Shown here: positions 1 through 9,194 of the stretch, piece by piece
Position numbering within the stretch: position 1 is the stretch's first letter
Layout: each line of letters begins with the position of its first letter
Assembly (NCBI RefSeq): GCF_016921115.1
Contig: NZ_JAFFZS010000020.1
Coordinates: 60,560-124,559 of the forward strand
Origin: Streptomyces actuosus
Lineage (GTDB): Bacteria > Actinomycetota > Actinomycetes > Streptomycetales > Streptomycetaceae
Length of the DNA stretch: 64,000 nucleotides
Reading direction: 5' to 3'
Notes under the pieces: model-generated
What the model saw: only the letters and a program-made list of their open reading frames with translations
Databases searched by the model: none
What the model was told of the DNA's origin: nothing
Translations under genes and position numbers: made by a program

Positions 1-905
1 GCAAGCGCCAGGCGGCCGTCGGCGCGGCCGCCGCGGCCCTCTTCCTGGGGACGGCCGTCCCCGCACTGCTGCACGTCTCCCAGGCCACCGGCACCGTCGC
101 CGACCCCTCCATCGCCGGCAACAGCTCGCAGGTCCAGGGCGGCACCGGCGAGGGCAAGAGCTCCGACGGCAAGGAGGGCGCGACCGGCAGCGGATCCGGC
201 GCGGGCACCGGCAAGGGGCAGGGCGGCAGCAAGGACACCGGCCAGGGCAGGAGCGCCGGCCCGGGCACCGCCGCCTCGCAGGCCCCCGACCCGCGGGCCA
301 CCGGCCCCGCCGATCCTCCGCGGTGCACCGCCGGCCAGCTCGGCAGCGCCACGGCCACCGCCGACGTCCCGGACTCCGCCGGCATCGTGTACGGCGCGTT
401 CCACCTGGTCAACGTCTCGGGCGCCAAGTGCGTGGTGGGCGGTGCGGGGAACATGGCCCTCCTCGCCAAGGGCGCCGCCGACCCGGCGAGGATCACGGTC
501 GTGCAGCACACCGCGGGCGACGCCGCCCCCGATCTGCCCGATCCCTCGCTCAGCCTTCCCGAACTGGTCCTGGCGCCCGGCTCCGCGTTCGACGTGCGGT
601 TCGCCTGGGTCCCGGAGGAGACCTGCCCCACCACCGGCGGGGGCGGCGGCGCCGACGGCGGCGGGGGCGACGGCACCGGCACGTCCTCGTCCGCTCCCTC
701 GCCCAGCCCGGCCTCCACCGGCGTCGCCCCCGGCACGTCCACCGGCGGCGACACCGGCACCACGACCCAGCTGGTCACCGAGGACGGCACGGACGGCGGT
801 GTCGTCGTCTCCTACACCCCGGCGACGGGCACGGAACCCGTCACCGTGACGGTGCCGCACGCCTGCGCGGGCACGGTGTACCGCACGGGGCTGCTGTCGC
901 AGTAG
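1..905 (+). CDS. Membrane-anchored or secreted DUF4232-like protein (5' end outside window)
   Basis: The reading frame is open from the window edge to a TAG at 903-905, so the N-terminus is missing. What remains starts with a hydrophobic Ala/Leu-rich segment (about residues 4-28) that looks like a signal anchor. A 75-residue Gly/Ser/Lys-rich linker follows, then a 165-residue C-terminal domain. That domain starts with a Cys-Thr-Ala-Gly-Gln-Leu motif and has four spaced Cys, resembling the extracytoplasmic DUF4232 domain of actinobacteria. A Gly/Ser/Thr/Pro-rich stretch interrupts the domain near its end. The likely topology is a short or absent cytoplasmic part, one membrane helix and an extracellular domain. 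The function is unknown. The family assignment is tentative; the reading frame itself is secure. Confidence 0.7.
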   Translation, partial: KRQAAVGAAAAALFLGTAVPALLHVSQATGTVADPSIAGNSSQVQGGTGEGKSSDGKEGATGSGSGAGTGKGQGGSKDTGQGRSAGPGTAASQAPDPRATGPADPPRCTAGQLGSATATADVPDSAGIVYGAFHLVNVSGAKCVVGGAGNMALLAKGAADPARITVVQHTAGDAAPDLPDPSLSLPELVLAPGSAFDVRFAWVPEETCPTTGGGGGADGGGGDGTGTSSSAPSPSPASTGVAPGTSTGGDTGTTTQLVTEDGTDGGVVVSYTPATGTEPVTVTVPHACAGTVYRTGLLSQ

Positions 906-990
906 CAGCGGAGCCGCCGCGGGACCGGAGCCGCGGTGGTAGAGGCGGAGGACGGGAGCCCGTTCCGGCGACGGGACGGGCCGCGCCCCC

Positions 991-1797
991 TCACGCCCCG
1001 GGGGCCCGGGCCGGCGCCGGGACGGGCGCGGACTCCTGCTCGGGGACGATCCCCAGCCGAGCGTCCCGCTGGTACTCCACCTCGCGCCGCAGCAGCCGGA
1101 ACCACATGAACACCACGAACCCGGCGAAGACGAACCACTCCCCGGTGTAGCCGAGGTTCTGGAACGCCTTCAGGTCCAGCCCGCTGCCCGAGGGCGAGGC
1201 GGCCGGCACGGCCGTCATCCCGGCGTCGGCCCGGTCCAGGGTGACCCACGCGTCGTACAGGTCGTACGGCACGAGGTTCACCAGCGAGGCCGCACTGATC
1301 GCAGCCGTCTGCCCGGACGGCAGCCCGCCGCGGGCGCTGACGCCGTTGTCGCCGGGCGTCTCCGAGGCCTGGAGCGCTCCCGTGACACGGACCTCGCCCT
1401 TCGGCGGGGCAGGCGCCTTCGCCGGGTCGGCGATGCCCGGCAGCCAGCCGCGGACCACCGGCAGGGCCTTTCCTGAGTCGGTGCGCAGCAGGGTCAGGAC
1501 GTAGAAGCCGCTCCTGCCGTCCAGTTCCCGGTCGGGGACGAGGAGCTGCTCGCCGTACCGGCCGGTCGCGGTGACCTGCTTGCCGGAGGTCTGCTTGTCG
1601 ACGGGGAGCAGGTCGGCCAGCGGGCGGGCCGGCGCCCCGCGGTCGGCGGCGGCATCGGCCTCGGCGCTGCGGTGCTCGTCGACCCGCGCCTCGAACCGGC
1701 TCAGCTGCCAGGACCCCATGAACACGCAGAAGGGGATGGCCAGCAGCACGAAGACGTTGATCCCCCACCAGCGGGGCGTCAGCAGGAACCGGTACAC
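991..1797 (-). CDS. SURF1 family protein (cytochrome c oxidase assembly)
   Basis: This 268-residue protein has the SURF1 layout: an N-terminal transmembrane helix (about residues 10-28) ending in a Gly-Ser-Trp-Gln-Leu motif, a roughly 190-residue extracytoplasmic domain, and a second helix near residues 218-238 followed by a charged tail. The Gly-Arg-Tyr and Val-Arg-Gly-Trp-Leu-Pro motifs typical of the family are present. SURF1 proteins assist haem a insertion and assembly of aa3-type oxidase at the membrane. The start is taken as the GTG that gives the Tyr-Arg-Phe-Leu-Leu-Thr-Pro-Arg N-terminus usual in Streptomyces; a GTG three codons upstream (1806) is possible, and neither has a well-spaced ribosome site. 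The frame stays open far upstream antisense to the peptidase gene, which is a high-GC artefact. It is divergent from the S9 peptidase gene. Confidence 0.88.
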   Translation of the reverse strand: MYRFLLTPRWWGINVFVLLAIPFCVFMGSWQLSRFEARVDEHRSAEADAAADRGAPARPLADLLPVDKQTSGKQVTATGRYGEQLLVPDRELDGRSGFYVLTLLRTDSGKALPVVRGWLPGIADPAKAPAPPKGEVRVTGALQASETPGDNGVSARGGLPSGQTAAISAASLVNLVPYDLYDAWVTLDRADAGMTAVPAASPSGSGLDLKAFQNLGYTGEWFVFAGFVVFMWFRLLRREVEYQRDARLGIVPEQESAPVPAPARAPGA

Positions 1798-1932
1798 GTC
1801 CTCCACGGTACGGTGCCCCGCGGCGGTTCCCGCACGCGGGCTCGTCCATCCCGCGCCGCGGGTCCGGGCGGGATGTCCACAGGCTGGGGACCTGGGCGAT
1901 CGATACCAGGCCCGAGCGGGCAGGATGGCCAC

Positions 1933-3804
1933 ATGACTGAGAGCAACAGGTCCACCACAGGGGACCGGGAGGCGGGCGCGCTGATGTCTGAGGACGTTTC
2001 CGGTGACACTTCCGGGGGTGCCCCGCGGGAGATGCCGGACTGGGAGAAGCGGTTCCGGGCGCCGAGGGTGTCCCTTCCGGACTGGGCGCAGGACGCCCCG
2101 CACCGGTCCCTGTTCGTGTCGAACGCCACGGGCACGTACGAGCTGTACTCCTGGGACCGCTCGACCGGTGAGCAGCACCAGGTGACCAACCGGCCGAACG
2201 GCACGACGGACGGCGTGCTCTCCCCGGACGGCGCCGGCATCTGGTGGTTCGACGACAAGGACGGCGACGAGTTCGGCGTGTGGCGCCGCCGCCCCTTCTC
2301 CGGCGGCGAGGACGAGCTGGCCGCGCCGGGCCTGGACCCCTCCTACCCGGCGGGCCTGGCCCTGGGCCGGGACGGCCGGACGGCGGTCGTCGGCCGCTCC
2401 ACGGACGAGGAGGGCACCACGATCCACCTCGCCCGGACCGGCGAGCCGCCGGTGGAGATCTACCGGCACCGCGAGTCGGCCGGCGTGGGCGACCTCTCCC
2501 ACGACGGTTCGCTGATCGCGCTGGAGCACACCGAGCACGGCGACGCGATGCACTCGGCGCTGCGGGTGGTGCGACCCGACGGCACGGCGGTCGCCGAACT
2601 GGACGACACCGAGGGCGGCACGAAGGAGCTGGGCCTGGAGGTGCTCGGCTTCGCGCCCGTCGACGGCGACACCCGCCTGCTCATCGGCCACCAGCGCCGG
2701 GGCCGCTGGGAGCCGCTGGTGTGGGACGTGGCGACGGGGGAGCAGAGCGACCTCGCCCTGGACCTGCCGGGCGACGTCAGCGCCGAGTGGTACCCGGACG
2801 GCAGCGCCCTGCTCGTCGCGCACGGCTTCGAGGCCCGCAGCGAGCTGTACCGGTACGACCTGACCGACCGTGCGCTGGAGCGGATCCCCACCCCGCCGGG
2901 AACCGTCTCGGGGGCGACGGCCCGCCCCGACGGCACCGTGGAGTACCTGTGGTCGTCGGCGGCGGAGCCGCCCGTGGTGCGGTCCACGGCGGGCGGGGTG
3001 GTCCTGGATCCGCCCGGCATGAAGTCGCCCGGCTCGGTGCCGGTGGAGGACGTGTGGGTGGACGGCCCCGGCGGGCGCATCCACGCCCTGGTGCAGCGGC
3101 CGGCGGGGGCCGAGGGCCCGCTGCCGACGGTCTTCGACATCCACGGCGGACCGACCTGGCACGACAGCGACTCCTTCGCGGCGGGTCCCGCAGCCTGGGT
3201 GGACCACGGCTACGCGGTGGTCCGCGTCAACTACCGCGGCTCCACCGGCTACGGCCGGGCCTGGACGGACGCGCTGAAGCACCGGGTGGGCCTGATCGAG
3301 CTGGAGGACATCGAGGCGGTCCGCCAGTGGGCGATCACCTCCGGCCTCGCGGACCCCGCCCGGCTGATCCTCACCGGCGGCTCCTGGGGCGGCTATCTCA
3401 CCCTCCTCGGCCTCGGCACCCAGCCCGAGGCGTGGACGCTGGGCATCGCGGCGGTCCCGGTCGCCGACTACGTCACGGCCTACCACGACGAGATGGAGGC
3501 GCTGAAGGCGATGGACCGGACCCTGCTCGGCGGCACGCCCGAGGAGGTCCCGGAGCGCTTCGCGGCGTCGTCGCCACTGACCTACGTCGACGAGGTCAGG
3601 GCCCCCGTCCACATCTCGGCGGGCGTCAACGACCCCCGCTGCCCCATCCGCCAGATCGAGAACTACGTCGACCGCCTGGCCGCCCGCGGCGCCGTCCACG
3701 AGGTCTACCGGTACGACGCCGGGCACGGTTCGCTGGTGGTCGACGAGCGGATCAGGCAGGTCGGGCTGGAACTGGACTTCGCCCGGCGGCATCTGCCGCG
3801 GTAG
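1933..3804 (+). CDS. S9 family serine peptidase (prolyl oligopeptidase/acylaminoacyl peptidase type)
   Basis: This 623-residue protein has an N-terminal beta-propeller-like part (about 60-370, with repeated Ser-Pro-Asp-Gly/Arg-Pro-Asp-Gly motifs) and a C-terminal alpha/beta-hydrolase domain (about 380-623). The catalytic triad is visible: Ser484 in Gly-Gly-Ser-Trp-Gly-Gly, Asp567 in Gly-Val-Asn-Asp-Pro-Arg, and His598 in Asp-Ala-Gly-His-Gly. The Asp-Ile-His-Gly-Gly-Pro oxyanion segment lies ahead of the Ser, as expected for S9C-type enzymes. Substrates are probably peptides admitted through the propeller. No signal peptide is seen, so it is likely cytoplasmic. The ATG at 1933 has an AGGA seven bases upstream; an in-frame ATG at 1984 is a possible alternative start. 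The first 35 residues are poorly structured. Confidence 0.92.
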   Translation: MTESNRSTTGDREAGALMSEDVSGDTSGGAPREMPDWEKRFRAPRVSLPDWAQDAPHRSLFVSNATGTYELYSWDRSTGEQHQVTNRPNGTTDGVLSPDGAGIWWFDDKDGDEFGVWRRRPFSGGEDELAAPGLDPSYPAGLALGRDGRTAVVGRSTDEEGTTIHLARTGEPPVEIYRHRESAGVGDLSHDGSLIALEHTEHGDAMHSALRVVRPDGTAVAELDDTEGGTKELGLEVLGFAPVDGDTRLLIGHQRRGRWEPLVWDVATGEQSDLALDLPGDVSAEWYPDGSALLVAHGFEARSELYRYDLTDRALERIPTPPGTVSGATARPDGTVEYLWSSAAEPPVVRSTAGGVVLDPPGMKSPGSVPVEDVWVDGPGGRIHALVQRPAGAEGPLPTVFDIHGGPTWHDSDSFAAGPAAWVDHGYAVVRVNYRGSTGYGRAWTDALKHRVGLIELEDIEAVRQWAITSGLADPARLILTGGSWGGYLTLLGLGTQPEAWTLGIAAVPVADYVTAYHDEMEALKAMDRTLLGGTPEEVPERFAASSPLTYVDEVRAPVHISAGVNDPRCPIRQIENYVDRLAARGAVHEVYRYDAGHGSLVVDERIRQVGLELDFARRHLPR

Positions 3805-3910
3805 AACTCGTGCGGTGCACCGGCCGGGCGGGGGACCCGCCCGGGTTTCGGCCGGGTGCCGCGCGGGGCAGCAGGGCCGGTGACGGCCCCTCGTACGTAC
3901 GGGAGTGCAG

Positions 3911-4105
3911 ATGAAGATCTCCGTGGATCCGGAGCGGTGCTACGGCTCCGGCGACTGCGTCTACCGGGTTCCGTCCGTCTTCACGGTCGTCGACGGCTTC
4001 GGCGCGGTGCTGCCGGGCCGCGAGGACGACGGCGACGATCCTGCGGTGCGGCGCGCGGCGGAGGGCTGCCCGTCGCAGGCGATCATGCTGGGGCGGCAGG
4101 GATAG
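3911..4105 (+). CDS. Small ferredoxin, probable [3Fe-4S] type
   Basis: This 64-residue acidic protein has the Cys pattern of Streptomyces [3Fe-4S] ferredoxins: Cys-Tyr-Gly-Ser-Gly-Asp-Cys near the N-terminus (Cys-x5-Cys) and Gly-Cys-Pro-Ser-Gln-Ala-Ile near the C-terminus. The fourth ligand position of [4Fe-4S] proteins is missing. Such ferredoxins usually pass electrons to cytochromes P450, but no P450 or reductase lies nearby, so the partner must be elsewhere. The ATG has GGGAG five bases upstream; a GTG two codons earlier (3905) is also in frame. Its last 23 bases overlap the 3' end of the convergent glycosyltransferase gene. Confidence 0.88.
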   Translation: MKISVDPERCYGSGDCVYRVPSVFTVVDGFGAVLPGREDDGDDPAVRRAAEGCPSQAIMLGRQG

Positions 4106-4925
4106 CCGGCCAGTTCCAGCCCAGTTTCGCCAGCGCCCGAGCCCGCGCCGCCACCACCGCCATGCGGGCCCGGCGCTCCGCCGGGTCGGTGTGCGCTCTC
4201 TGGCCGGTCATCTGGCCGTCCCACTTGCGGTAGAGCAGCCCGGTGTCGGCCGAGAACCAGCCGCGGCTTATGGCGTTCAGCGCGAGCAGCAGGCCGGTGT
4301 CCTCGGAGGCGGGCAGGGCCATCCAGCCGCCGAGGGCCAGCAGCAGGTCGCGGCGGACGAAGAGGGTCGCCGGATGGACCTGGGCGCGGTGGTCGTTGGC
4401 CGCCCAGAAGTCGAGCACGGCACCGCGCTCGATCGGGCCCTCGGGCGGATCGCCGGGGAAGCCGGCCGTGGAGCCGTCCGGCAGCAGGTCCAGCGCCCGG
4501 GACGTGGCCCAGCCCAGTCCGGGGTCGGCCTCCAGGGCCGCCAGGTCGCGGGCGAGGGCACCCGGTGTGAGCCGGTCGTCGGCGTCGAGGATCTTCACGT
4601 ACGTCCCGTCGGCGTCCGACAGGGCGATCGTGCGGGCGACCCCCGGTCCGCCGGGCCGCCCCTGGCGGAAGACGATCCGCTCGTCGTCGGGGACGTGGGG
4701 GCGTACGGCGTCGGTGGTGCCGTCCTCCCGGACGACCCAGCGCCAGTCCCAGCCGTCGGGCAGCCGCTGCTCGCACAGCGACGCGTGGGCCTGCGGCAGA
4801 TAGCGGGCCGAGGGGGCGTGAACGGCGGTGACGACGACGACGCGCCGGTCCGGCACGGCGGCGCCCACGGCCTCTCCAGGCGTGCGGCGAAGGGAAGTTG
4901 GGGTCTCGTCGTGGGCCTGGGGCAC
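4083..4925 (-). CDS. Glycosyltransferase family 2
   Basis: This 280-residue protein has the GT-A fold signature of family 2: a beta strand Arg-Val-Val-Val-Val-Thr-Ala-Val near residue 28, an Arg-Glu-Asp segment, and the metal/nucleotide-sugar motif Leu-Asp-Ala-Asp-Asp (DxD type) at about residues 111-116. A Gly-Gly-Trp and Ser-Glu-Asp-Thr-Gly acceptor-site region follows around 200-212. No membrane helix is present, so it is probably a cytoplasmic or peripheral transferase acting on an unknown acceptor. It is a single gene whose 3' end overlaps the convergent ferredoxin gene by 23 bases. Confidence 0.85.
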   Translation of the reverse strand: MPQAHDETPTSLRRTPGEAVGAAVPDRRVVVVTAVHAPSARYLPQAHASLCEQRLPDGWDWRWVVREDGTTDAVRPHVPDDERIVFRQGRPGGPGVARTIALSDADGTYVKILDADDRLTPGALARDLAALEADPGLGWATSRALDLLPDGSTAGFPGDPPEGPIERGAVLDFWAANDHRAQVHPATLFVRRDLLLALGGWMALPASEDTGLLLALNAISRGWFSADTGLLYRKWDGQMTGQRAHTDPAERRARMAVVAARARALAKLGWNWPAIPAAPA

Positions 4926-4960
4926 ATGATCAGGCTACGGCACCCCGGCGCCGGCCCATG

Positions 4961-5007
4961 AAAAAGGCCCGACCGCTGGCGACGGGGGATGCACCAGCGA
5001 TCGGGCT
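4961..5007 (-). terminator. Rho-independent terminator of the WD40/STAND gene
   Basis: A 13-14-bp stem (4966-4979 against 4994-5006, one mismatch) is followed on the minus strand by five T (complement of 4961-4965). It lies about 95 bases past the stop of the STAND gene and before the glycosyltransferase start. A T-tract is unusual for this GC content and makes the call strong. Confidence 0.85.
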
Positions 5008-5102
5008 GTGGCCAAGGCTAACAGGGCTGCCCCGCCTGTGGGAGCCGCCCGCCGGACTGAGGGTGTGCCATGTGACCCGGATCACTTCAACCCGGGGTTC
5101 GG

Positions 5103-8100
5103 TCAGGCGTCGCAAGGCGGGTCGTAGGACAGCCGGGGCAGGTACTCGCGCCACTTCCGCTCCGTCAGGACTCCCCGCGTGGTCGCGCAGATGCGTCGCA
5201 CCGCCCGGTCGACGTCCAGGTTCCACAACCGCACGGTGCCGGTGCCGCTGGACACCCCGAGCATGCCGCCGCGGGGGCTGAACGACAGGAAGTTGCCGGC
5301 CTTGGCGTTGGGGCTCATCGACTGGCCGATCGGCGTGGCGTGCGCGGGGTCGGCGATGTTCCACAGTCTGACCGTGTTGTCGTTCCCACCGCTGGCCAGT
5401 GTGCGGCCGTCGGGGCTGAGGGTCAGGGACACCACCGCCTCGGTGTGCCCGGTGAGCGGCGGGCCCAACTGCCGCGCACGGGCCGGGTCGGTGACATTCC
5501 ACAGCCGTACGGTGTCGTCGTCGCTGCCGCTGGCCAGCGTGCGGCCGTCCGGGCTGTAGAAGAGCGCGTTCACCGGGCCGGTGTGGCCGGTCAGGGGCGC
5601 GCCGACGGGCACGGTGCGGGCCGGGTCGGCGGTGTTCCACAGCCGCACGGTGCCGTCCGCGCTGCCGCTGGCCAGGGTGCGGCCGTCGGGGCTGAACACC
5701 AGGGCGTTCAGGTAGCCCCGGTGGCCGGTCAGGGGCGCGCCGACGGGCACGGTGCGGGCCGGGTCGGTGACGTCCCACAGCCGGACGGTGCGGTCCTCGT
5801 AGGCCGTGGCGAGCGTGCGGCCGTCAGGGCTGAAGGCCACCGCGTCCGCGAAACGGGTCCGCAGGACGACGGGCGGCCCGGCGGCGACCGGCCGGGCGGG
5901 GTCGGTGACGTTCCACAGGTACACCTCGTGGTCCGCCGTCAGCACGGCGAGCATGCGGCCGTCGGGGGAGAACACCGGTTTGCGCTCGACGTCGTCGGCG
6001 GGCATGAACGGTTCGCCCAGCGGCACGGGCGCCCCGGGCCGGCCCACGTCCCACAGCCGCAGCCGACCGTCGCGCGCGGCCGTCGCCAGCACCTTCCCGT
6101 CCGGGCGGAAAGCGCCGTCCCGGCCGACCATGTCCGCCGCGGGCACCGCCCACAGCCGCACCTTGCTGTCGCCGCTGCCGGTGGCGAGCGTGTGCCCGTC
6201 GGGGCTGAACCCCAGCGCGTACATCTCGCCGCTCGCCCCTGCCAGCGGTTCGCCGATCTGCGCCGCGTGGCCCGGGTCGGTGACGCTCCACAGGCTCGCC
6301 GTGCTGTCGGCGCTGGCCGCCGCGAGCAGCGCGCCGTCCGGGCTGAACGCCACCGACCAGATGGGGCCGGTGTGCCCGGTGAGCGGCCCGCCGAGCTGGC
6401 CGGCGTGCCGCGGGTCGGCCGTGTTCCACAGGCGGACGGTGTCGTCGCTGCTGCCGCTGGCCAGGGTGCGGCCGTCTGGGCTGAACGCGACGGAGTGCAC
6501 CGTTCCGGTGTGCCCGGTCAGCGTGGTCAGCATCCGCGGCCGGGCCGGGTCGGCGGTGTCCCACAGCCGCACGCTGCCGTCGTCGCCGCCGGTGGCCACC
6601 GTACGGCCGTCCGGGGCGAAGGCGACCGAGCGCACGGCCGCCGTGTGGCCGGTCAGCGTGGCCAGTTGCCTCGGGCGGGCCGGGTCGGCCATGTCCCACA
6701 GGCGGACGGTGCGGTCCTCGCCGGCCGAGGCCAGGACACGGCCGTCCGGGCTGAAGGCGATCAGGTAGACGGTGCCGTGCCGACCGGGCAGGGGCGCCCC
6801 GAGCGGACGCGGCCGGGCCGGGTCGGTGACGTCCCAGCGGCGGATCGTGCCGTCGTCCCCGGCGCTGGCCAGGACCCGGCCGTCGGGGCGGAACACGGCA
6901 CTGCTCACCCAACTGGTGTGGCCCGTCAGGGGCCCGCCGAGGGGCGTGGGACGGGTGGGGTCGGCGACGTTCCACAGCCGGACGGTGCGGTCGTAGCTGG
7001 CGGTCGCCAGCAGCCGCCCGTCCGGGCTGAAGGAGGTGAGGTACACGGCGCCGGTGTGGCCGGTCAGCGGGGTCGCCAGCGGCGCGTTCACGATCGACAC
7101 CAGCCGGTTGTCGGTGTCCCGGTCGTGCGGGCGCAGCCGGTGCGCCACCAGGTCCAGCTGGGCCGAGAGCGACGGGTCGGTGTCCTGGACCCGGTCCGCC
7201 TCGGCGAGCACCTGCTCGAACACCGCGTCGTCGCGCTGCTGCCAGGCCACCACCGCCGCGCCCGCCGCCACGAGTGCCAGTGCGACCAGCGCCGCCACGG
7301 CGGCCCGGCCGATCCACACGGTGCGCCGCCGCAGCCGGACCGAGGCGGCCAGGAACTCCACCGCACTGCGGGTCAGGAAGGTGTCCCCGGCCGATCGCGC
7401 CCACGTGTGCGCCTGCTCCAGCCGGGAGCCGCGGTAGAGCAGCGACGGGTCGCGATCGGAGTCCTCCCAGGACCGGCCGTCCTCCTCCAGCCGCTGCCGC
7501 AGCAGGTTGCCGCCCCGGTCCTCGTCGATCCAGTCCCGCAGCCGCGGCCACGCGGTCAGCAGCGCCTCGTGGGTGATCTCCACGGTGTCCGCGTCGAGTG
7601 TCACCAGCCGGGCGCGTACCAGTGCCTCCAGCGACTCCTCCGTCCTGCCGGGGTCCGCGGACTCCCGCGCCAGCTGTCGCCGTGCGCCCCGCCGACGCGT
7701 GGCGTGCGTGTCCTCACCGAGCCGCACCAGCCGCAGCAGCAGCAGCCGCGCCGCGGTGCGGGCCGCCGGATCCAGCTCCGCCCACGCCCGCTCCGCGGTC
7801 GCCGCGACGGCCCCCCGGATGCCGCCGGCCGCCCGGTACCCGGCCAGCGTCAGCCGGGCCGCCTTGCGTCGCTGCCAGGTGGCGAGCATCGCGTGCGACA
7901 GCAGCGGCAGCACCCCCGCGTCGTGCGCCCCGCGCGGGCCGTCGGCGCTGACCTCCCGCACGATCAGTTCGGCCAGGCCCGGCTCCAGTTCCAGACCGAC
8001 GGCCCTGGCCGGGCCGGCGACCGCCTCGCGGAGCTCGGCGGTGGTCAGCGGGCCGAGCACCATGTGCCGGTGCTGGAGGGCGTCGGCCAGCTCCGGGTGG

Positions 8101-9194
8101 CTCAGGCACTGCTCGTAGAAGTCGGCGCGGATCCCGAGCACGACGCGCACGGGCGCCGGCTCGCCGGGCGCGGCGGGCGTGCACGCGGCGTGCAGCACCC
8201 GGACGAAGGTGCGCCGGTCCGCCTCGCGCGGGCAGAGCGTGAAGGTCTCCTCGAACTGGTCGACGATCACGACCGGCCGGGCGCCGGGGGCGGCGCCGAC
8301 CCGTGCGGCCCGGGCGGCGAGGGCACGGCGGACGGCGGGCGCGAGGTCCGCCGCGGGGGCGGAGAGGCCGTCGGCCGCGGTGCGCGACGCGGGCCCGGCC
8401 TCCTCGGCCGGCCCCTCCGGTCCGTCCGTTCCCCCCGGCCTGTCCGGCCCGTCCGCCGTATCTGTTCCGTCCGGTCCGCGCTGCGCTGCGACGACAGGGG
8501 CGAGCTCGGGAACATGGCGGGCCAGCTCGGCCAGTGGGTCGGCGCCGGGCACCAGCTGGAGGACCTCGCGGGCCTCGTCCGCGGTCTGGAGCGCCGGTAC
8601 CAGTCCCGCGTTGAGCAGGGACGACTTCCCGGCCCCCGAGGCCCCGACGAGCATGACCAGCCCCCCGGCCCGCTCGGTCGCGGCGAGCTGGCCGACGAGC
8701 GCCCGCGTGCTGCGCTCGCGGCCGAAGAACCACCGGGCGTCCTCGCGCCGGTAGGAGGCGAGTCCCCGGTACGGGCACACCCCACCGGGCACCGCGGGGG
8801 CCTGCGCGGCCGGGCGCCCGGTGTCCTCGGCGCCGGTTCCCGGCCGGTCACCGGCGGGTCCGGCCACGGCCTGCTCCCACAGCCGCTGCCACTGGGGCAG
8901 GTCGTACAGCCCGGGGGACGCCGGTATCGGCTGCTCGCGCCGCGCCTCGGGGATGAGGACCTGGAGCACCGCGGCGAGCGCGGCGAACTGGGCCGGCACG
9001 TTCCTGGCCCGCCGCCAGTCACTGATCCGCTGTGCGGAGACGCGCACGGGCCGTCCCCGCTCGTCCACGCGCTGCAACCGGCCGACCGATTCGGACACCC
9101 GCTTCAGCGGAGGGTTGCCGGCCTCCTTGTACAGCAGCGCCAGCCGCTCGGCGAAGGCCGTGCGTGCCCCTGGCCCGGACCCCACGGTCTCCAC
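5103..9194 (-). CDS. HTH-STAND NTPase with transmembrane helix and 14 WD40 repeats
   Basis: This 1363-residue protein has several parts. A helix-turn-helix-like N-terminus (about 10-90) contains Ser-Ala-Gln-Arg-Ile-Ser-Asp-Trp. The STAND/AAA-type NTPase that follows has a Walker A Gly-Ala-Ser-Gly-Ala-Gly-Lys190-Ser-Ser and a Walker B Val-Val-Ile-Val-Asp-Gln-Phe-Glu-Glu. A winged-helix region extends to about 600, and one transmembrane helix lies at about 625-650. The C-terminal half holds 14 WD40 repeats (about 705-1330), enough for two seven-bladed propellers. Most repeats keep the Phe-Ser-Pro-Asp-Gly-Arg...Val-Arg-Leu-Trp core; the eighth, ninth and fourteenth are degenerate. STAND proteins are signal-dependent switches, and related actinobacterial proteins have been proposed to act in conflict or developmental signalling. 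Here the ligand and output are unknown. The gene stands alone, with its own terminator. A Gly/Thr/Asp-rich stretch (about 240-270) is probably a disordered insert. Confidence 0.9.
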   Translation of the reverse strand: METVGSGPGARTAFAERLALLYKEAGNPPLKRVSESVGRLQRVDERGRPVRVSAQRISDWRRARNVPAQFAALAAVLQVLIPEARREQPIPASPGLYDLPQWQRLWEQAVAGPAGDRPGTGAEDTGRPAAQAPAVPGGVCPYRGLASYRREDARWFFGRERSTRALVGQLAATERAGGLVMLVGASGAGKSSLLNAGLVPALQTADEAREVLQLVPGADPLAELARHVPELAPVVAAQRGPDGTDTADGPDRPGGTDGPEGPAEEAGPASRTAADGLSAPAADLAPAVRRALAARAARVGAAPGARPVVIVDQFEETFTLCPREADRRTFVRVLHAACTPAAPGEPAPVRVVLGIRADFYEQCLSHPELADALQHRHMVLGPLTTAELREAVAGPARAVGLELEPGLAELIVREVSADGPRGAHDAGVLPLLSHAMLATWQRRKAARLTLAGYRAAGGIRGAVAATAERAWAELDPAARTAARLLLLRLVRLGEDTHATRRRGARRQLARESADPGRTEESLEALVRARLVTLDADTVEITHEALLTAWPRLRDWIDEDRGGNLLRQRLEEDGRSWEDSDRDPSLLYRGSRLEQAHTWARSAGDTFLTRSAVEFLAASVRLRRRTVWIGRAAVAALVALALVAAGAAVVAWQQRDDAVFEQVLAEADRVQDTDPSLSAQLDLVAHRLRPHDRDTDNRLVSIVNAPLATPLTGHTGAVYLTSFSPDGRLLATASYDRTVRLWNVADPTRPTPLGGPLTGHTSWVSSAVFRPDGRVLASAGDDGTIRRWDVTDPARPRPLGAPLPGRHGTVYLIAFSPDGRVLASAGEDRTVRLWDMADPARPRQLATLTGHTAAVRSVAFAPDGRTVATGGDDGSVRLWDTADPARPRMLTTLTGHTGTVHSVAFSPDGRTLASGSSDDTVRLWNTADPRHAGQLGGPLTGHTGPIWSVAFSPDGALLAAASADSTASLWSVTDPGHAAQIGEPLAGASGEMYALGFSPDGHTLATGSGDSKVRLWAVPAADMVGRDGAFRPDGKVLATAARDGRLRLWDVGRPGAPVPLGEPFMPADDVERKPVFSPDGRMLAVLTADHEVYLWNVTDPARPVAAGPPVVLRTRFADAVAFSPDGRTLATAYEDRTVRLWDVTDPARTVPVGAPLTGHRGYLNALVFSPDGRTLASGSADGTVRLWNTADPARTVPVGAPLTGHTGPVNALFYSPDGRTLASGSDDDTVRLWNVTDPARARQLGPPLTGHTEAVVSLTLSPDGRTLASGGNDNTVRLWNIADPAHATPIGQSMSPNAKAGNFLSFSPRGGMLGVSSGTGTVRLWNLDVDRAVRRICATTRGVLTERKWREYLPRLSYDPPCDA

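Noticed and set aside
991..3792. A 933-codon minus-strand open frame spanning SURF1 and the S9 peptidase
   Set aside because: Only the last 268 codons read as a protein (SURF1); the rest is antisense to the peptidase gene, with the Arg/Gly/Val-rich composition of a high-GC shadow frame.
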